DNA of 64,000 nt from Parapedobacter sp964498395 (lineage in GTDB: Bacteria; Bacteroidota; Bacteroidia; Sphingobacteriales; Sphingobacteriaceae): the NCBI GenBank assembly GCA_964498395.1, contig CAZCHE010000001.1:618570-682569 (forward strand), read 5' to 3'. Numbering within the stretch: position 1 is the stretch's first letter; each line of letters opens with the position of its first letter. Position numbers and translations under genes: made by a program. Below the pieces are notes generated by a model, which was not told where the DNA came from, did no database searches, and worked only from the letters and a program-made list of their open reading frames with translations. Positions 28,130 through 37,006 of this stretch are shown in pieces.

Positions 28130-28996
28130 TCAAGGGGTTTGATAGTTCAGCAATTTCTCGTCAATCAAATCTAGTATCCCCGTGTCAATCGTCATATCGA
28201 ATTTCCGAGCAAAAAAACCAGCTGCGTGCTGCAAGGCGGAGAAGTCTTCGCTATTCAAAACCTTGGGGTTTGCGCTCCCCGTGGTCCACTGGATATATCG
28301 CTTATTATCGTTGACCAATGTTTCGGCATAAGGAGATTGTTTAAGAATCGTTGGAAAGAGAAACTCGTCTGCAGCCCACGTATATCGCATAAACCGCATC
28401 AACTTCGGTTGCGCTGCCACGAAATCAATCAGGTATTGTGCACACGACCTATTGATGGTCCACCATGACGAGTTACTACTTCCATAGACAGTACATTGAA
28501 GTGGGAATCTCCGCTTTGGAAATAACGCGTTGACCAATCCCTGCGCTAGATATCTGCCTTTTAATCGAACATCGGTAAAGTGATATTGTTCAAACCTGGT
28601 ACGGGCATGCTGCCACCATTGGGCACTGTCAGCCATTTCATAAATCATGAATGAACTGCCTGCATGATTGGCAAAATAATCGTATATCTCAGCCATTGGC
28701 TTTATCGGATAGTCCTGACCGCTCATCAAGTTAAAAAGATCATAGTGGCGTTTGGACAGTACTTCCTGAAGCGAACCAATGATAGCCTTCACGAAACTGA
28801 AACCACCCCAGTTACAATATGTACGGTGGTTGATAAAAAACACCTGCGGCAATTCAGATAAATAACGAAAATCCGTTGCCGGGATTTTTTTATCCAGATG
28901 GATGAAAAAATCGACATTCGGGTGCATCATTCGTGAAATCATCCGGCCAATCTGCTCCGGATTTTTATAAGCCATAATAATCGTTGCTATCCTCAT
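28130..28996 (-). CDS. Core-2/I-branching-type glycosyltransferase (GT14)
   Basis: This 288-residue protein has the family's early 'IATIIMAYKNPEQIGRMI', 'FFIHLDKK', 'NLMSGQDYPIKP', 'SSWWTINRSC' and 'ADEFLFPTIL' motifs, as in beta-1,6-N-acetylglucosaminyltransferases and xylosyltransferases. GT14 enzymes are metal-independent inverting enzymes that often add branches. In this cluster it would place a branch on the exopolysaccharide repeat. It is the last gene of the long minus-strand unit that begins at 35954, 21 bases after the GT4 gene. Confidence 0.88.
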   Translation of the reverse strand: MRIATIIMAYKNPEQIGRMISRMMHPNVDFFIHLDKKIPATDFRYLSELPQVFFINHRTYCNWGGFSFVKAIIGSLQEVLSKRHYDLFNLMSGQDYPIKPMAEIYDYFANHAGSSFMIYEMADSAQWWQHARTRFEQYHFTDVRLKGRYLAQGLVNALFPKRRFPLQCTVYGSSNSSWWTINRSCAQYLIDFVAAQPKLMRFMRYTWAADEFLFPTILKQSPYAETLVNDNKRYIQWTTGSANPKVLNSEDFSALQHAAGFFARKFDMTIDTGILDLIDEKLLNYQTP

Positions 28997-29017
28997 GCGT
29001 TCGTAGGTGGCTAAAAA

Positions 29018-30235
29018 CTAACTTATGCGCGTTTCATGCCCTGCCAAAAAGTCGTTCACGTGGGCAGACATCGTAGCCACCGAAGCCTCCCAGGTATGTG
29101 AATAAGCAAATCGGCGACGCGACTCGCTCTTATCAGGCGTATCGGTCTTCATGGCTTCCTCAAGAAAATCGCAGAACTGTTCTGCCCCTTCCGCAAGAAA
29201 TACATGGTCAGCAAAGATCTCCATCGTTTCCGTTTTGGTCGCCACCACCGGTTTACCGACCGCCAAGTACTCGTCAATCTTCCGAGGATAGTTACCGATG
29301 GTCAATTCATTGATCAACTGCGGATTAATACACACGTCAAATGCATTGATGTAATCCGGCAGTTGATCAACCGGCTTCGGCCCTAGAAAATGTACATTCG
29401 GCAACTGATGCAACGCATCTCCTAAAAATCCGTCATCTTCCGGCCCTACCAATACAAAACTCCAATCCGGTCTGCGACCAGCCAATGCCCTTATTAGATC
29501 CCGATCCAAACGGGCCGATGACAATGCGCCCATGTACCCAACAACCGGCTTTCTGATGGTAATCATATCGACCGGTACACCAATAGCTGACGGACGGTCG
29601 AACAATTCCAGTTCGCATCCTTGCCCAATATAAACCGAATTTGGATTAAACAGCTTACAATAATTAGTCAGAAATACGGAATTAGCCATACAAAGATCGC
29701 TTTTTTCAATCAACTTGGGTTCCCAATGCCGCCCGTGCTTCCGCCAATAATCGGTCGCAATCATGTAGTCACGCACATAATAAACGGAGACCTTAGGTGC
29801 TAATAAATCTTTTAGATAGAAGCTCCTGAATATATCGTTATCATTGAAAAGAATATCGGCTTTAAACCCCAGCTTCTCCATGGCATTTCTGATAGCCGAT
29901 GCGAAAATCCGATTATTGCGAAAATTGCACCAATCAAAAATCCATTCCGGACCAATCCAGTTGATCGATTCGATCAGTCTATCCGGATATAAATTCCACA
30001 GATTTTCGCCAATCGACACAAGGGACTCAACCTTTCCAGCGATTACATCCAGTCTTTTTTTAACAACAGCAAGGTGCCGACTTCTGATACGGGTGATGCG
30101 ATCCAAGGGCGGATTTACATAGAGGACACGGTTGTGCTTGCTTAGCTCAAGGGCAATATTCTTGCAATTGCTTCCAATTTCCGTATCCCAAGCCTGTTGG
30201 CCGACAATTATGATATCTTTATCTGAAAGCAACAT
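29018..30235 (-). CDS. Glycosyltransferase, GT-B fold (GT4-like)
   Basis: This 405-residue GT-B enzyme has an N-terminal nucleotide-fold region ('IIIVGQQAWDTEIGSN', 'VLYVNPP'), central 'VVGYMGALSSARLDRDLI', 'NVHFLGPKPVDQLPDYI' and the donor-site 'TIGNYPRKIDEYLAVGKPVVAT', where the conserved acidic residue contacts the nucleotide-sugar ribose. It belongs to the polysaccharide unit between the GT2 at 30277 and the GT14 at 28130. The donor sugar cannot be predicted. Confidence 0.9.
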   Translation of the reverse strand: MLLSDKDIIIVGQQAWDTEIGSNCKNIALELSKHNRVLYVNPPLDRITRIRSRHLAVVKKRLDVIAGKVESLVSIGENLWNLYPDRLIESINWIGPEWIFDWCNFRNNRIFASAIRNAMEKLGFKADILFNDNDIFRSFYLKDLLAPKVSVYYVRDYMIATDYWRKHGRHWEPKLIEKSDLCMANSVFLTNYCKLFNPNSVYIGQGCELELFDRPSAIGVPVDMITIRKPVVGYMGALSSARLDRDLIRALAGRRPDWSFVLVGPEDDGFLGDALHQLPNVHFLGPKPVDQLPDYINAFDVCINPQLINELTIGNYPRKIDEYLAVGKPVVATKTETMEIFADHVFLAEGAEQFCDFLEEAMKTDTPDKSESRRRFAYSHTWEASVATMSAHVNDFLAGHETRIS

Positions 30236-30276
30236 GACATTGTTATTTTACTGCTCCACGTTGGAACTACTATAAA

Positions 30277-31443
30277 CTAATCCAAACGAACATGTTTGGT
30301 TGCTACGGAACGGGCATTGGCCTTACGCGCATTGAACAAGGAAACAAATTGAAAAAATACAAATTTTGGAACACCAACCAATGAATAAAGGATTCGCCGA
30401 TCAGTCCGAGGTGACACTATAGGTATTAAAAATGTAGCGATAAAAATTGCCAACGACCCTAAAAGAAGCAGCAGGCCCATCTGGTGATTCATCCAAATAC
30501 CGGCACCGACACATATACACGTCAATGTCAACAACAAAAACAACGGGGGGCGCAAAAGTACAGTGCCGAATAGAAAGCGATTGAAATCAAGTCTTGCTAA
30601 TCCAAGATTGACCAATCGGGCACCAAAAGATACGTATCTAAACCACGTGTTGATCCATCTGGCACGTTGGTTTACCAATTGGCCGCTTCCGGAGGTTTTT
30701 TGGTCATAAACCACGGCGTGAGATGCGTAAGCAATACGCTGTCCGGCAGCTACGATCTGATATTGCAACACCTTGTCAAACCCAGCGCCCACCACATCCA
30801 AGCCCTCAAAACTGGACACATAACGCGATGTCAGAAAGGCCATACCCGATCCTGACAGTGTACAGGAAGATCCTACAGCGAACAGTAGAGATGCATCGTA
30901 ATAGTGGTAATAGACATCCCTTGCCGCATCTAACCGTGCATATATCGTATCCAGGTTCTTGGGCCTTCTTTCTCCCTGGACAGCTTCAAACCCTCTTTCA
31001 AAGTATTTATTTAATTCAGCAAAATATTCAGGATCAACCAAGTTATCGCTGTCGATTATCGTCACCACATCATGCGGTCGCCTAAAATTCCCGATCGCGT
31101 GCATGTGGGAACGGACATTACTACCCAGAATACGGTCAGGCACCAATATAATAACCCGAGGATCTTCGAATGACAACCCAGACACATCACATTTGTCTGC
31201 AACAACGTATATTAGGTAATTGGTATAGGTACACTCCAGAATGGAATGCACCGCTTCCGAAACTAACGACGTATCTTCATAGGCGGTGACGATCACCGCG
31301 TAATCATATGATTTGGAGGATGTTTGCGATGTCACCTCATCACTACGACCAATCCAGCGCCTTACAGCTCCTCCAATAATCAGTAATAACGGGAGTACAA
31401 GATAAAAACAGCATATTAGCAATATAATCCAGTACAAAACCAT
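30277..31443 (-). CDS. Membrane-bound glycosyltransferase family 2
   Basis: This 388-residue inner-membrane enzyme has one N-terminal hydrophobic helix, a GT-A domain and hydrophobic helices near the C-terminus. The motifs 'DYAVIVTAYEDTSLV', 'TIIDSDNLVDPEYF' (DSD), 'SGSGMAF' and 'QRARWINTWF' (Q/RxxRW) are those of processive or polyprenyl-linked GT2 enzymes such as the hyaluronan and cellulose synthase relatives. It starts six bases after a putative 37-codon gene, within the polysaccharide operon. Confidence 0.9.
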   Translation of the reverse strand: MVLYWIILLICCFYLVLPLLLIIGGAVRRWIGRSDEVTSQTSSKSYDYAVIVTAYEDTSLVSEAVHSILECTYTNYLIYVVADKCDVSGLSFEDPRVIILVPDRILGSNVRSHMHAIGNFRRPHDVVTIIDSDNLVDPEYFAELNKYFERGFEAVQGERRPKNLDTIYARLDAARDVYYHYYDASLLFAVGSSCTLSGSGMAFLTSRYVSSFEGLDVVGAGFDKVLQYQIVAAGQRIAYASHAVVYDQKTSGSGQLVNQRARWINTWFRYVSFGARLVNLGLARLDFNRFLFGTVLLRPPLFLLLTLTCICVGAGIWMNHQMGLLLLLGSLAIFIATFLIPIVSPRTDRRILYSLVGVPKFVFFQFVSLFNARKANARSVATKHVRLD

Positions 31444-31449
31444 TGCCGA

Positions 31450-31563
31450 TCACTTCGTTTTAGTTGCCTTGGAACCATTAACTTCCGACCAATAAACCCG
31501 CCCTTTATAAAAGCCGAGCAGTGCAAAGAGTAATCCAGGTATCAAAAAAATCTCAAATGGCAT
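31450..31563 (-). CDS. Putative 37-residue membrane peptide in the polysaccharide operon
   Basis: An ATG at 31563 opens a frame that ends with TGA at 31450-31452. It fills the 148-base gap between the polymerase and GT2 genes. The product starts 'MPFEIFLIPGLLFALLGFYK', one hydrophobic helix, followed by a polar tail with several lysines. Its position, its strand and the six-base gap to the next start support a real gene. No strong ribosome binding site is visible, which is normal in this group. Similarity to known proteins cannot be judged by eye. Confidence 0.45.
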   Translation of the reverse strand: MPFEIFLIPGLLFALLGFYKGRVYWSEVNGSKATKTK

Positions 31564-31591
31564 ATTCAAATTTTAGCGATTAAAAAAATGG

Positions 31592-33043
31592 TTATCCCTT
31601 CGCCAAGTTTTGCTCTGCAATAGATTTATCTATTTGCGGCGAGAGGTATATGAAGGCCCAAGACGCATAAGCAACCAACAAGGAAGGCATATTATTGATG
31701 ACCTCATTACCATAACTGCAGAAGAAAAGGCCGGCAGATCCAGCAGTCAGTGCAGTTAGCTTTATCCGAAGCCCTTTATCTTTCGTATTCCATACGATGC
31801 CACAGCATTTACCCAAAATATACATGATCATGGAAAACCATATCGTGAGCCCAACTATCCCATACATCACCCATACTTTGACCCAATAACTGTCAGGCTG
31901 TATCGTAGAAAGGAACTTATCACTATTATACAGCTCGCCCCACACGCCTATCACGCCCAACCCTCCGCCAAACGGCAACGAAGACATCTGGTCCCTTAAG
32001 ATCTGCTGGCTGACAAGCCTAACATTCAGAGAAGGATCCGATGTGTCCAATGCAGACCTCATTCGGTTTATCTCATAATAACCACTTCCGATCGACGTGA
32101 ATTTCAACACACAGAAAAATAAACCCAAGCCTACCGCGCCTACAATAAACAGTCGGTAATTCTTTACCAGAAATATTGCCAAAGCTCCACCGGATAGCAG
32201 TGCAAATAATGCACCCCTTGTTCCGGAAATCAACATTCCGTAAAAACAAAAAACGGCAATTGCAGCTAATATAAGCCGCTTCCATATTTTATAAGGTCCA
32301 AATGCAGCCAAAACGCCTGCCAATACAACAAACTGAGCCTGCGACGCACCGAACTGACCGGCGTCATAAAAGGAAAAGACCCTTAGTTTACCAAATACAA
32401 TATGCGTTGTAGCACCACCATTGTCCAAGAAGTTCTGTTCGCCAGCAGTCAATCCCACATGCAATTGTCGGATACCATTTATACTTCCCAACAAAGCAAG
32501 AATCAATATCAAACCAATGAATAAGTTCAGATCCCGATTTGACTTAAACAGCAATAAGGTTAATAATACCACGCAAAACGGATATACGCCGGTATTACGT
32601 ATTTCATGCAACCATCCACGCACACTTGCGTCTGCCGGATTGACCACTTGGAGTATGCTAATGATCAGCCAGAGGGCCATCAAAAACAGCAGGTCATTAT
32701 TTAATCGAGCCAAATCCCCTCTGGTGCACCGTAAAAAACCGAAAGCTAGGCTGATGACCAGCAATACCTCCACACCTACGCCAAGCGGAAGGTGCCCTGC
32801 CACGTTACCCAGTAGTGCCATTAAGAAAAAGCAATAGCACACCAACAGAATGAATCCGCCTTTCGGGAATTGATACAGGAAATACAATACAATAACGGCC
32901 AACGCGGCGAGCGTAATAAAAATCGGGAGTGATACCCCTAACTGAACGGTTAAAAAACTGACTAATAAGGCGATGGCTATCCCGAAGGTCAACGTAAGCG
33001 TCAATGGTCTAACATCAGCAATTGCCTGAATAAAGCGTGTCAC
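31592..33043 (-). CDS. O-antigen ligase / Wzy-type polymerase family membrane protein
   Basis: This 483-residue integral membrane protein has about 11 or 12 hydrophobic segments and a large polar loop near residues 310-400. The loop contains 'LNVRLVSQQILRDQMSSLPFGGGLG', the region that resembles the Wzy_C pattern of O-antigen polymerases and ligases. It would polymerise flipped repeat units in the periplasm, or ligate them to an acceptor. It lies directly downstream of the Wzc-like gene, as in many Wzx/Wzy loci. Polymerase and ligase functions cannot be separated from sequence alone. Confidence 0.88.
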   Translation of the reverse strand: MTRFIQAIADVRPLTLTLTFGIAIALLVSFLTVQLGVSLPIFITLAALAVIVLYFLYQFPKGGFILLVCYCFFLMALLGNVAGHLPLGVGVEVLLVISLAFGFLRCTRGDLARLNNDLLFLMALWLIISILQVVNPADASVRGWLHEIRNTGVYPFCVVLLTLLLFKSNRDLNLFIGLILILALLGSINGIRQLHVGLTAGEQNFLDNGGATTHIVFGKLRVFSFYDAGQFGASQAQFVVLAGVLAAFGPYKIWKRLILAAIAVFCFYGMLISGTRGALFALLSGGALAIFLVKNYRLFIVGAVGLGLFFCVLKFTSIGSGYYEINRMRSALDTSDPSLNVRLVSQQILRDQMSSLPFGGGLGVIGVWGELYNSDKFLSTIQPDSYWVKVWVMYGIVGLTIWFSMIMYILGKCCGIVWNTKDKGLRIKLTALTAGSAGLFFCSYGNEVINNMPSLLVAYASWAFIYLSPQIDKSIAEQNLAKG

Positions 33044-33076
33044 AACTTTGATTTTTTGTGTATTAAACCAATCCGA

Positions 33077-35266
33077 TTAGCTAACCTTTGCCAAAGCTCC
33101 GTTTCTCGGATTTACTTTCACTTTGTTGACAATCCAGCCGATAAACCCAGGTTGCTTTTGGACGAAATCCGCCAATTCTCTGTCTACACTATTGATTTCA
33201 GCGCCTGAGGGAAAGACCGCAAGTTTCAGCTCGCTAAACAGTAACCACTCTTTGGCGTTGTTGGAATCTCGTAGACTATTTACGTCAATGATAATCAGAT
33301 TGAATTCGCTTTTCAAATAATCAAATCCAGACTTCAAACCTTTGGCATCGTTCATTTCCAATAATGAGGTTTCCTGTCCTTTACGGCTCAAAATGGTAAT
33401 CCTATCTTCCGTCTGAATCTCTTTTTTCACCAAAAATTTTTCAAACTGATGGTTTTCTTCGTCAACTTTATTGTTTTCCCTGTTAGTGATCAGATTCGTT
33501 AAACTAGTGTAGTTTTCCCCAATTAACAAAACTTTTTTATTGGTCATCGCAAAAGCATAAGCCAAGCTGGAAGCAACAAAGGTCTTCCCTGCCCCGTCCG
33601 CCAAACTGGTAACCCCCACGATCTTGCAACCCTCCTTCTCCACAATTGCAGAAATTTCAAATCGGATTGACCTCAACAATTCTCGATAGATGTTATATTC
33701 TTCGGTTTCATTCTTATTGTCCCAAATCGTGCGCAAATCCTTATCATTTTCGTGGATCAGATTGATACTACCCAATACCTTCCCCCCTATGGTTTCATTG
33801 AGCTGCTTTGCGTTAAATATCCTGCGATCTATGATAAACATCACGAAAATGACCGCTAAACAAAGCGAGAACGTTCCTGCACCTGATGCTGCTAAGTACA
33901 ATATTTTTTTCGAAGGTTCTGGCGGGCCTGGTAATCCGGGTTCGGCCAAAGCTAATCGCAAACTCGTGGAATTTTCCAATTTAGCTTGATTATAACGGGC
34001 TAAAGCATCCATGTAATCGTTTCTGGCGGCCTCTGCTTCCCGCTCGATATTTTGCATATCTGAACTGGCCGGCACCATCCGATAGAACCGATCGTTCAAT
34101 TGGTTCAACTCAAATTGGATGGAGGCTAGACTATTTTCATACCTGGCCAACGACGTCTCCAATTCAAGCCTTTCATTAATTAAACTCTCACGGACGGCCT
34201 GTGGGTTATTCGCGCCCATTTGAGATGCAAGTAGTACCTTTTCACGCCGCACGTCTTGCAACGAATCCACCACCCGCTTATCCGACGCGAGAAAACCATT
34301 ATCCGCATAACGCTTGTTTGCTTCGGTCAATAGGCGGTCGATAGCTACGATTTCATTGTTTTGACGGGAAACGGTAGATCCCAAATCGGCATCATTCTCA
34401 TCTGACAACTTACTGTTTATACGGTTTATCGCCCCATTTAATGCCGCGATTTCTCGTTTAGCCTCTGCAAGGCTAGCTTCTCTGGCTGATATCTGCCCAT
34501 ATAATGCCTCGGCCTGAGAACCGGAATTAATAAGACCACCACTTGCCCGATAACTACGGAGACGGCTGTCTTTTTGGTTCATGATCATCTCCTTATCGCG
34601 CAGCAACGAATCAAGCAATGCCAAAGACTGGTTTTGGTTACCATAGGTAATACGCTGGTGATAATCTATAAATCCCGTGGCAAAGGTATTGACAACGAAC
34701 GCCGATAATTCTGGATTCTCCGATGAGAACTCAACGCTGATAAAGTCGCTTTCGTTATTGCGATAGATCATCAATAGCTCTCCAAGTGTGTACTCATCAT
34801 ATCCCATCGAGGTGACAATGTCCAGTAACCGATATTCACCGATATGATCATGCTGGCTCAAAATGTGTCGCTCAGTCCTCAATCCCTGAAGTACCTGGAT
34901 AGTGGCTTCCCGCTGTTCATCCGACAAAAGCACAAGATCTTCACTCCACGGCCGAAAAGCCTGGGCACTATCCACCAGATCATGGAGCATCAGATCATAG
35001 GAAAGGATATTAATCATGCTGCGTGTCCGCATCAACTCCATGATATTGCCAAAGCTTTGGCTCACCATATAATAATCCAAGTTCTTCCCGGCAGCCAGTT
35101 GTTTGGACTGGTCGGTCAATCCCGTGGCGATTTGCGCTCTCGAAACGTATTCCCTAGGCATATTTTTCGTAAGGAAATACGTGAGGACGATACTAACTAC
35201 TGGAATCAGCAAGCAAAACCACTTGTATTTAAACAAGTATTTAATCAATGCATTAAAATCGATCAT
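33077..35266 (-). CDS. Wzc-like polysaccharide copolymerase with degenerate kinase domain
   Basis: This 729-residue inner-membrane protein sets chain length. It has an N-terminal Wzz-like domain with a helix at residues 17-33, long periplasmic coiled-coil stretches (about 200-430), a second membrane helix at about 470-490 preceded by 'PGLPGPPEPSKK', and a cytoplasmic P-loop domain. Walker A is kept ('SLADGAGKTFVA'). The Walker A' aspartate is not: 'VLLIGENY' replaces the usual 'VLLIDAD'. The C-terminus ends without a tyrosine cluster. It is probably an autophosphorylation-defective relative of BY-kinases. It is the second gene of the unit starting at 35954. Confidence 0.9.
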   Translation of the reverse strand: MIDFNALIKYLFKYKWFCLLIPVVSIVLTYFLTKNMPREYVSRAQIATGLTDQSKQLAAGKNLDYYMVSQSFGNIMELMRTRSMINILSYDLMLHDLVDSAQAFRPWSEDLVLLSDEQREATIQVLQGLRTERHILSQHDHIGEYRLLDIVTSMGYDEYTLGELLMIYRNNESDFISVEFSSENPELSAFVVNTFATGFIDYHQRITYGNQNQSLALLDSLLRDKEMIMNQKDSRLRSYRASGGLINSGSQAEALYGQISAREASLAEAKREIAALNGAINRINSKLSDENDADLGSTVSRQNNEIVAIDRLLTEANKRYADNGFLASDKRVVDSLQDVRREKVLLASQMGANNPQAVRESLINERLELETSLARYENSLASIQFELNQLNDRFYRMVPASSDMQNIEREAEAARNDYMDALARYNQAKLENSTSLRLALAEPGLPGPPEPSKKILYLAASGAGTFSLCLAVIFVMFIIDRRIFNAKQLNETIGGKVLGSINLIHENDKDLRTIWDNKNETEEYNIYRELLRSIRFEISAIVEKEGCKIVGVTSLADGAGKTFVASSLAYAFAMTNKKVLLIGENYTSLTNLITNRENNKVDEENHQFEKFLVKKEIQTEDRITILSRKGQETSLLEMNDAKGLKSGFDYLKSEFNLIIIDVNSLRDSNNAKEWLLFSELKLAVFPSGAEINSVDRELADFVQKQPGFIGWIVNKVKVNPRNGALAKVS

Positions 35267-35279
35267 ATCTCAGGTGTAC

Positions 35280-35954
35280 TCAAAATTTAACATCATCTAA
35301 TGAAACTCCAATCAACTCTTCCAGTTCATCTTTTGCTCGTAGATAGGCCACTTCGCTTTCACTGAGGTCTCCATTGGCCTGTAACGACGATGTCCGGGCA
35401 CTACTATATGCTTCCAATGTAGCTTCCCCTTTTTCATACTTAAACTTAACTTCTTCAAACAACGTGTTAAGTTCCTGATAAAGCTCCCCTTTTAACCGCA
35501 CATCATTTCGTGCAGCAATATAGTCGTAATAAACGGACTTAACTCGTGTTATCAACGTGCGTTCGGCATCAACTATCTGAAGTTTCGAAACTTCATGCGC
35601 CATTTTTGCAGATTTCACTTCATAGGGCTTTTGGAAAAAAATCCCGGGGCTTATTGTCAATCCCAACTGGAAGCCATTGAAAACAAAGGGATTTTCTGGA
35701 TTTAACGTGGCACGATCTTCCGGACGATAAAAATAAGAGACGTTTACCACATCGAGGTAAGACATTCTAGCCATCCCGATCGAATTATTAGCTTCACGCT
35801 CCTGTATTTTCAGAATATTTGTCCTGGGATAATTTTCCAATGCTAAGGAAATCAGTTTTTCCAAGTGGCCATAATTCACATCACTTAAAAAAGAAGTTTG
35901 TGCAGACAACGCCCCCCCCAAAAAAACCAGCATTACTACAATAAGATACTTCAT
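35280..35954 (-). CDS. Half-length TolC-like outer membrane efflux protein
   Basis: A signal peptide ('MKYLIVVMLVFLGGALSAQ') precedes a single OEP-type unit: a helix ('LISLALENYPR'), a beta region around 'NGFQLGLTISPGIFF' and long helices to the end. At 224 residues it is about half the usual TolC length of 430-480, so it has one repeat instead of two. It is the first gene of the unit with Wzc, polymerase and glycosyltransferases. No Wza-like exporter (Poly_export/SLBB) is seen, so it may serve as the outer-membrane channel, perhaps as a higher oligomer. Confidence 0.8.
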   Translation of the reverse strand: MKYLIVVMLVFLGGALSAQTSFLSDVNYGHLEKLISLALENYPRTNILKIQEREANNSIGMARMSYLDVVNVSYFYRPEDRATLNPENPFVFNGFQLGLTISPGIFFQKPYEVKSAKMAHEVSKLQIVDAERTLITRVKSVYYDYIAARNDVRLKGELYQELNTLFEEVKFKYEKGEATLEAYSSARTSSLQANGDLSESEVAYLRAKDELEELIGVSLDDVKF

Positions 35955-36047
35955 AGATAAAAGACTTTCATTTTTTCACATATATTTTCATGACAAAATT
36001 GAGTCTTTTTTGTGATAAGACAGCATGTTTAGGTGGGTTTTTCTCTA

Positions 36048-36069
36048 TTTGTAGTAATACACCTACAAA
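36048..36069. promoter_or_regulatory. Palindromic operator 4 (TTTGTAG-N8-CTACAAA)
   Basis: Both half-sites are perfect. It lies 94 bp upstream of the first gene of the polysaccharide export/assembly operon (start 35954) and just beyond the 3' end of the esterase gene, so it should control the operon read leftward. Confidence 0.7.
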
Positions 36070-36085
36070 GACAAGGGAAGCCTAG

Positions 36086-37006
36086 TTAGGGTATGGAGTG
36101 CTGAAGCAGCCAATCAAAGACGTTCTGTTCAAAAGGAGCAAAATCTGCGCTTTCTTTGCCGCGTCCTGAATCATCGTATGTCATTGTCCAGGAGTCATGC
36201 CCAACATGTGGAAATATGGTAACCTTGGCGGGAACACGTGGAGCAGATGCATTTATGGCCGATACGATATCTACAGACTGTCGATAGCTGACCGCATCAT
36301 CAGCGTCGCCGTGGAATGCCCAAAGCGGGGTCGTAGCTAAACGGGTTGCAAATTCACTATTATTGAGCGAAAAACCACGAGGCACACCACCACAGATTGG
36401 GATCACCGCCGCTATGTTTGCCGATGCACCGTATACACCCAGGTATTCGTATATGCCATATGCCCCCATACTGACCCCAGTCAGGTACACACGCTTGGCA
36501 TCGACCTTGTAAACATCTAGTAGATACGATAAAAAATCCTTCAATTGCCCTGGATTCCAAGCACCACCTTCCGTTTGGGCCGACACAATGATAACCCGAC
36601 TATTGGAAGCCCATTTTCCGGCATGTATCAACTTACCAGGCCCATGAATAATCGCCTTATTCAACTCATCGGGGTTATTGCTACTGTTTCCGCGTTCGCC
36701 AGACCCATGAAGATATACAATTAAAGGGTAGGTTTCCGTACCGCTAACATAGTCTTCGGGTATGTATACGTAATATCCAAAAGGAGCTGCTGTGCTGCCT
36801 TTAACAAACGGAATATGAAATCCTCCTTGCACCGGGAAGTTCGCATAGCCATCGATGGCCTTGGCCTGTCGTTCTTCCCTCTCTTTGTCTTCTTGTTCTT
36901 GTCGGTTTTGTTCGTCGGTTTTCAACTCATTGTCGCCGTCGCCTTTACAGCAAACAACGGGCGTTGCTAATAAAAAAAGTAAGAAAATAATAATGAGATT
37001 TCTCAT
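36086..37006 (-). CDS. Lipoprotein alpha/beta-hydrolase (esterase/PHB depolymerase-like)
   Basis: This 306-residue protein has a lipoprotein signal ('LLATPVVCCK'), an acidic/basic linker rich in Glu, Lys and Gln, and an alpha/beta-hydrolase domain. The oxyanion strand is 'IVYLHGSGERG', the nucleophile is Ser in 'TGVSMGAYG', the acid lies in 'FHGDADDAV' and the His in 'HVGHDSW'. It probably acts in the periplasm or at the cell surface. Ester cleavage on the exopolysaccharide (deacetylation, opposite to the acetyltransferase at 24918) or lactone/peptide ester hydrolysis would fit the setting. Its own start faces the long 37007-37543 region. Confidence 0.87.
   Translation of the reverse strand: MRNLIIIFLLFLLATPVVCCKGDGDNELKTDEQNRQEQEDKEREERQAKAIDGYANFPVQGGFHIPFVKGSTAAPFGYYVYIPEDYVSGTETYPLIVYLHGSGERGNSSNNPDELNKAIIHGPGKLIHAGKWASNSRVIIVSAQTEGGAWNPGQLKDFLSYLLDVYKVDAKRVYLTGVSMGAYGIYEYLGVYGASANIAAVIPICGGVPRGFSLNNSEFATRLATTPLWAFHGDADDAVSYRQSVDIVSAINASAPRVPAKVTIFPHVGHDSWTMTYDDSGRGKESADFAPFEQNVFDWLLQHSIP

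Noticed and set aside
34844..35290. 148-codon plus-strand frame
   Set aside because: It is antisense to the N-terminal part of the Wzc-like gene and has no recognisable features.
35959..36009. Inverted repeat AAAAGACT ... AGTCTTTT upstream of the TolC-like gene
   Set aside because: Arms are short and 35 bases apart; in AT-rich DNA this is not convincing as a terminator or operator.
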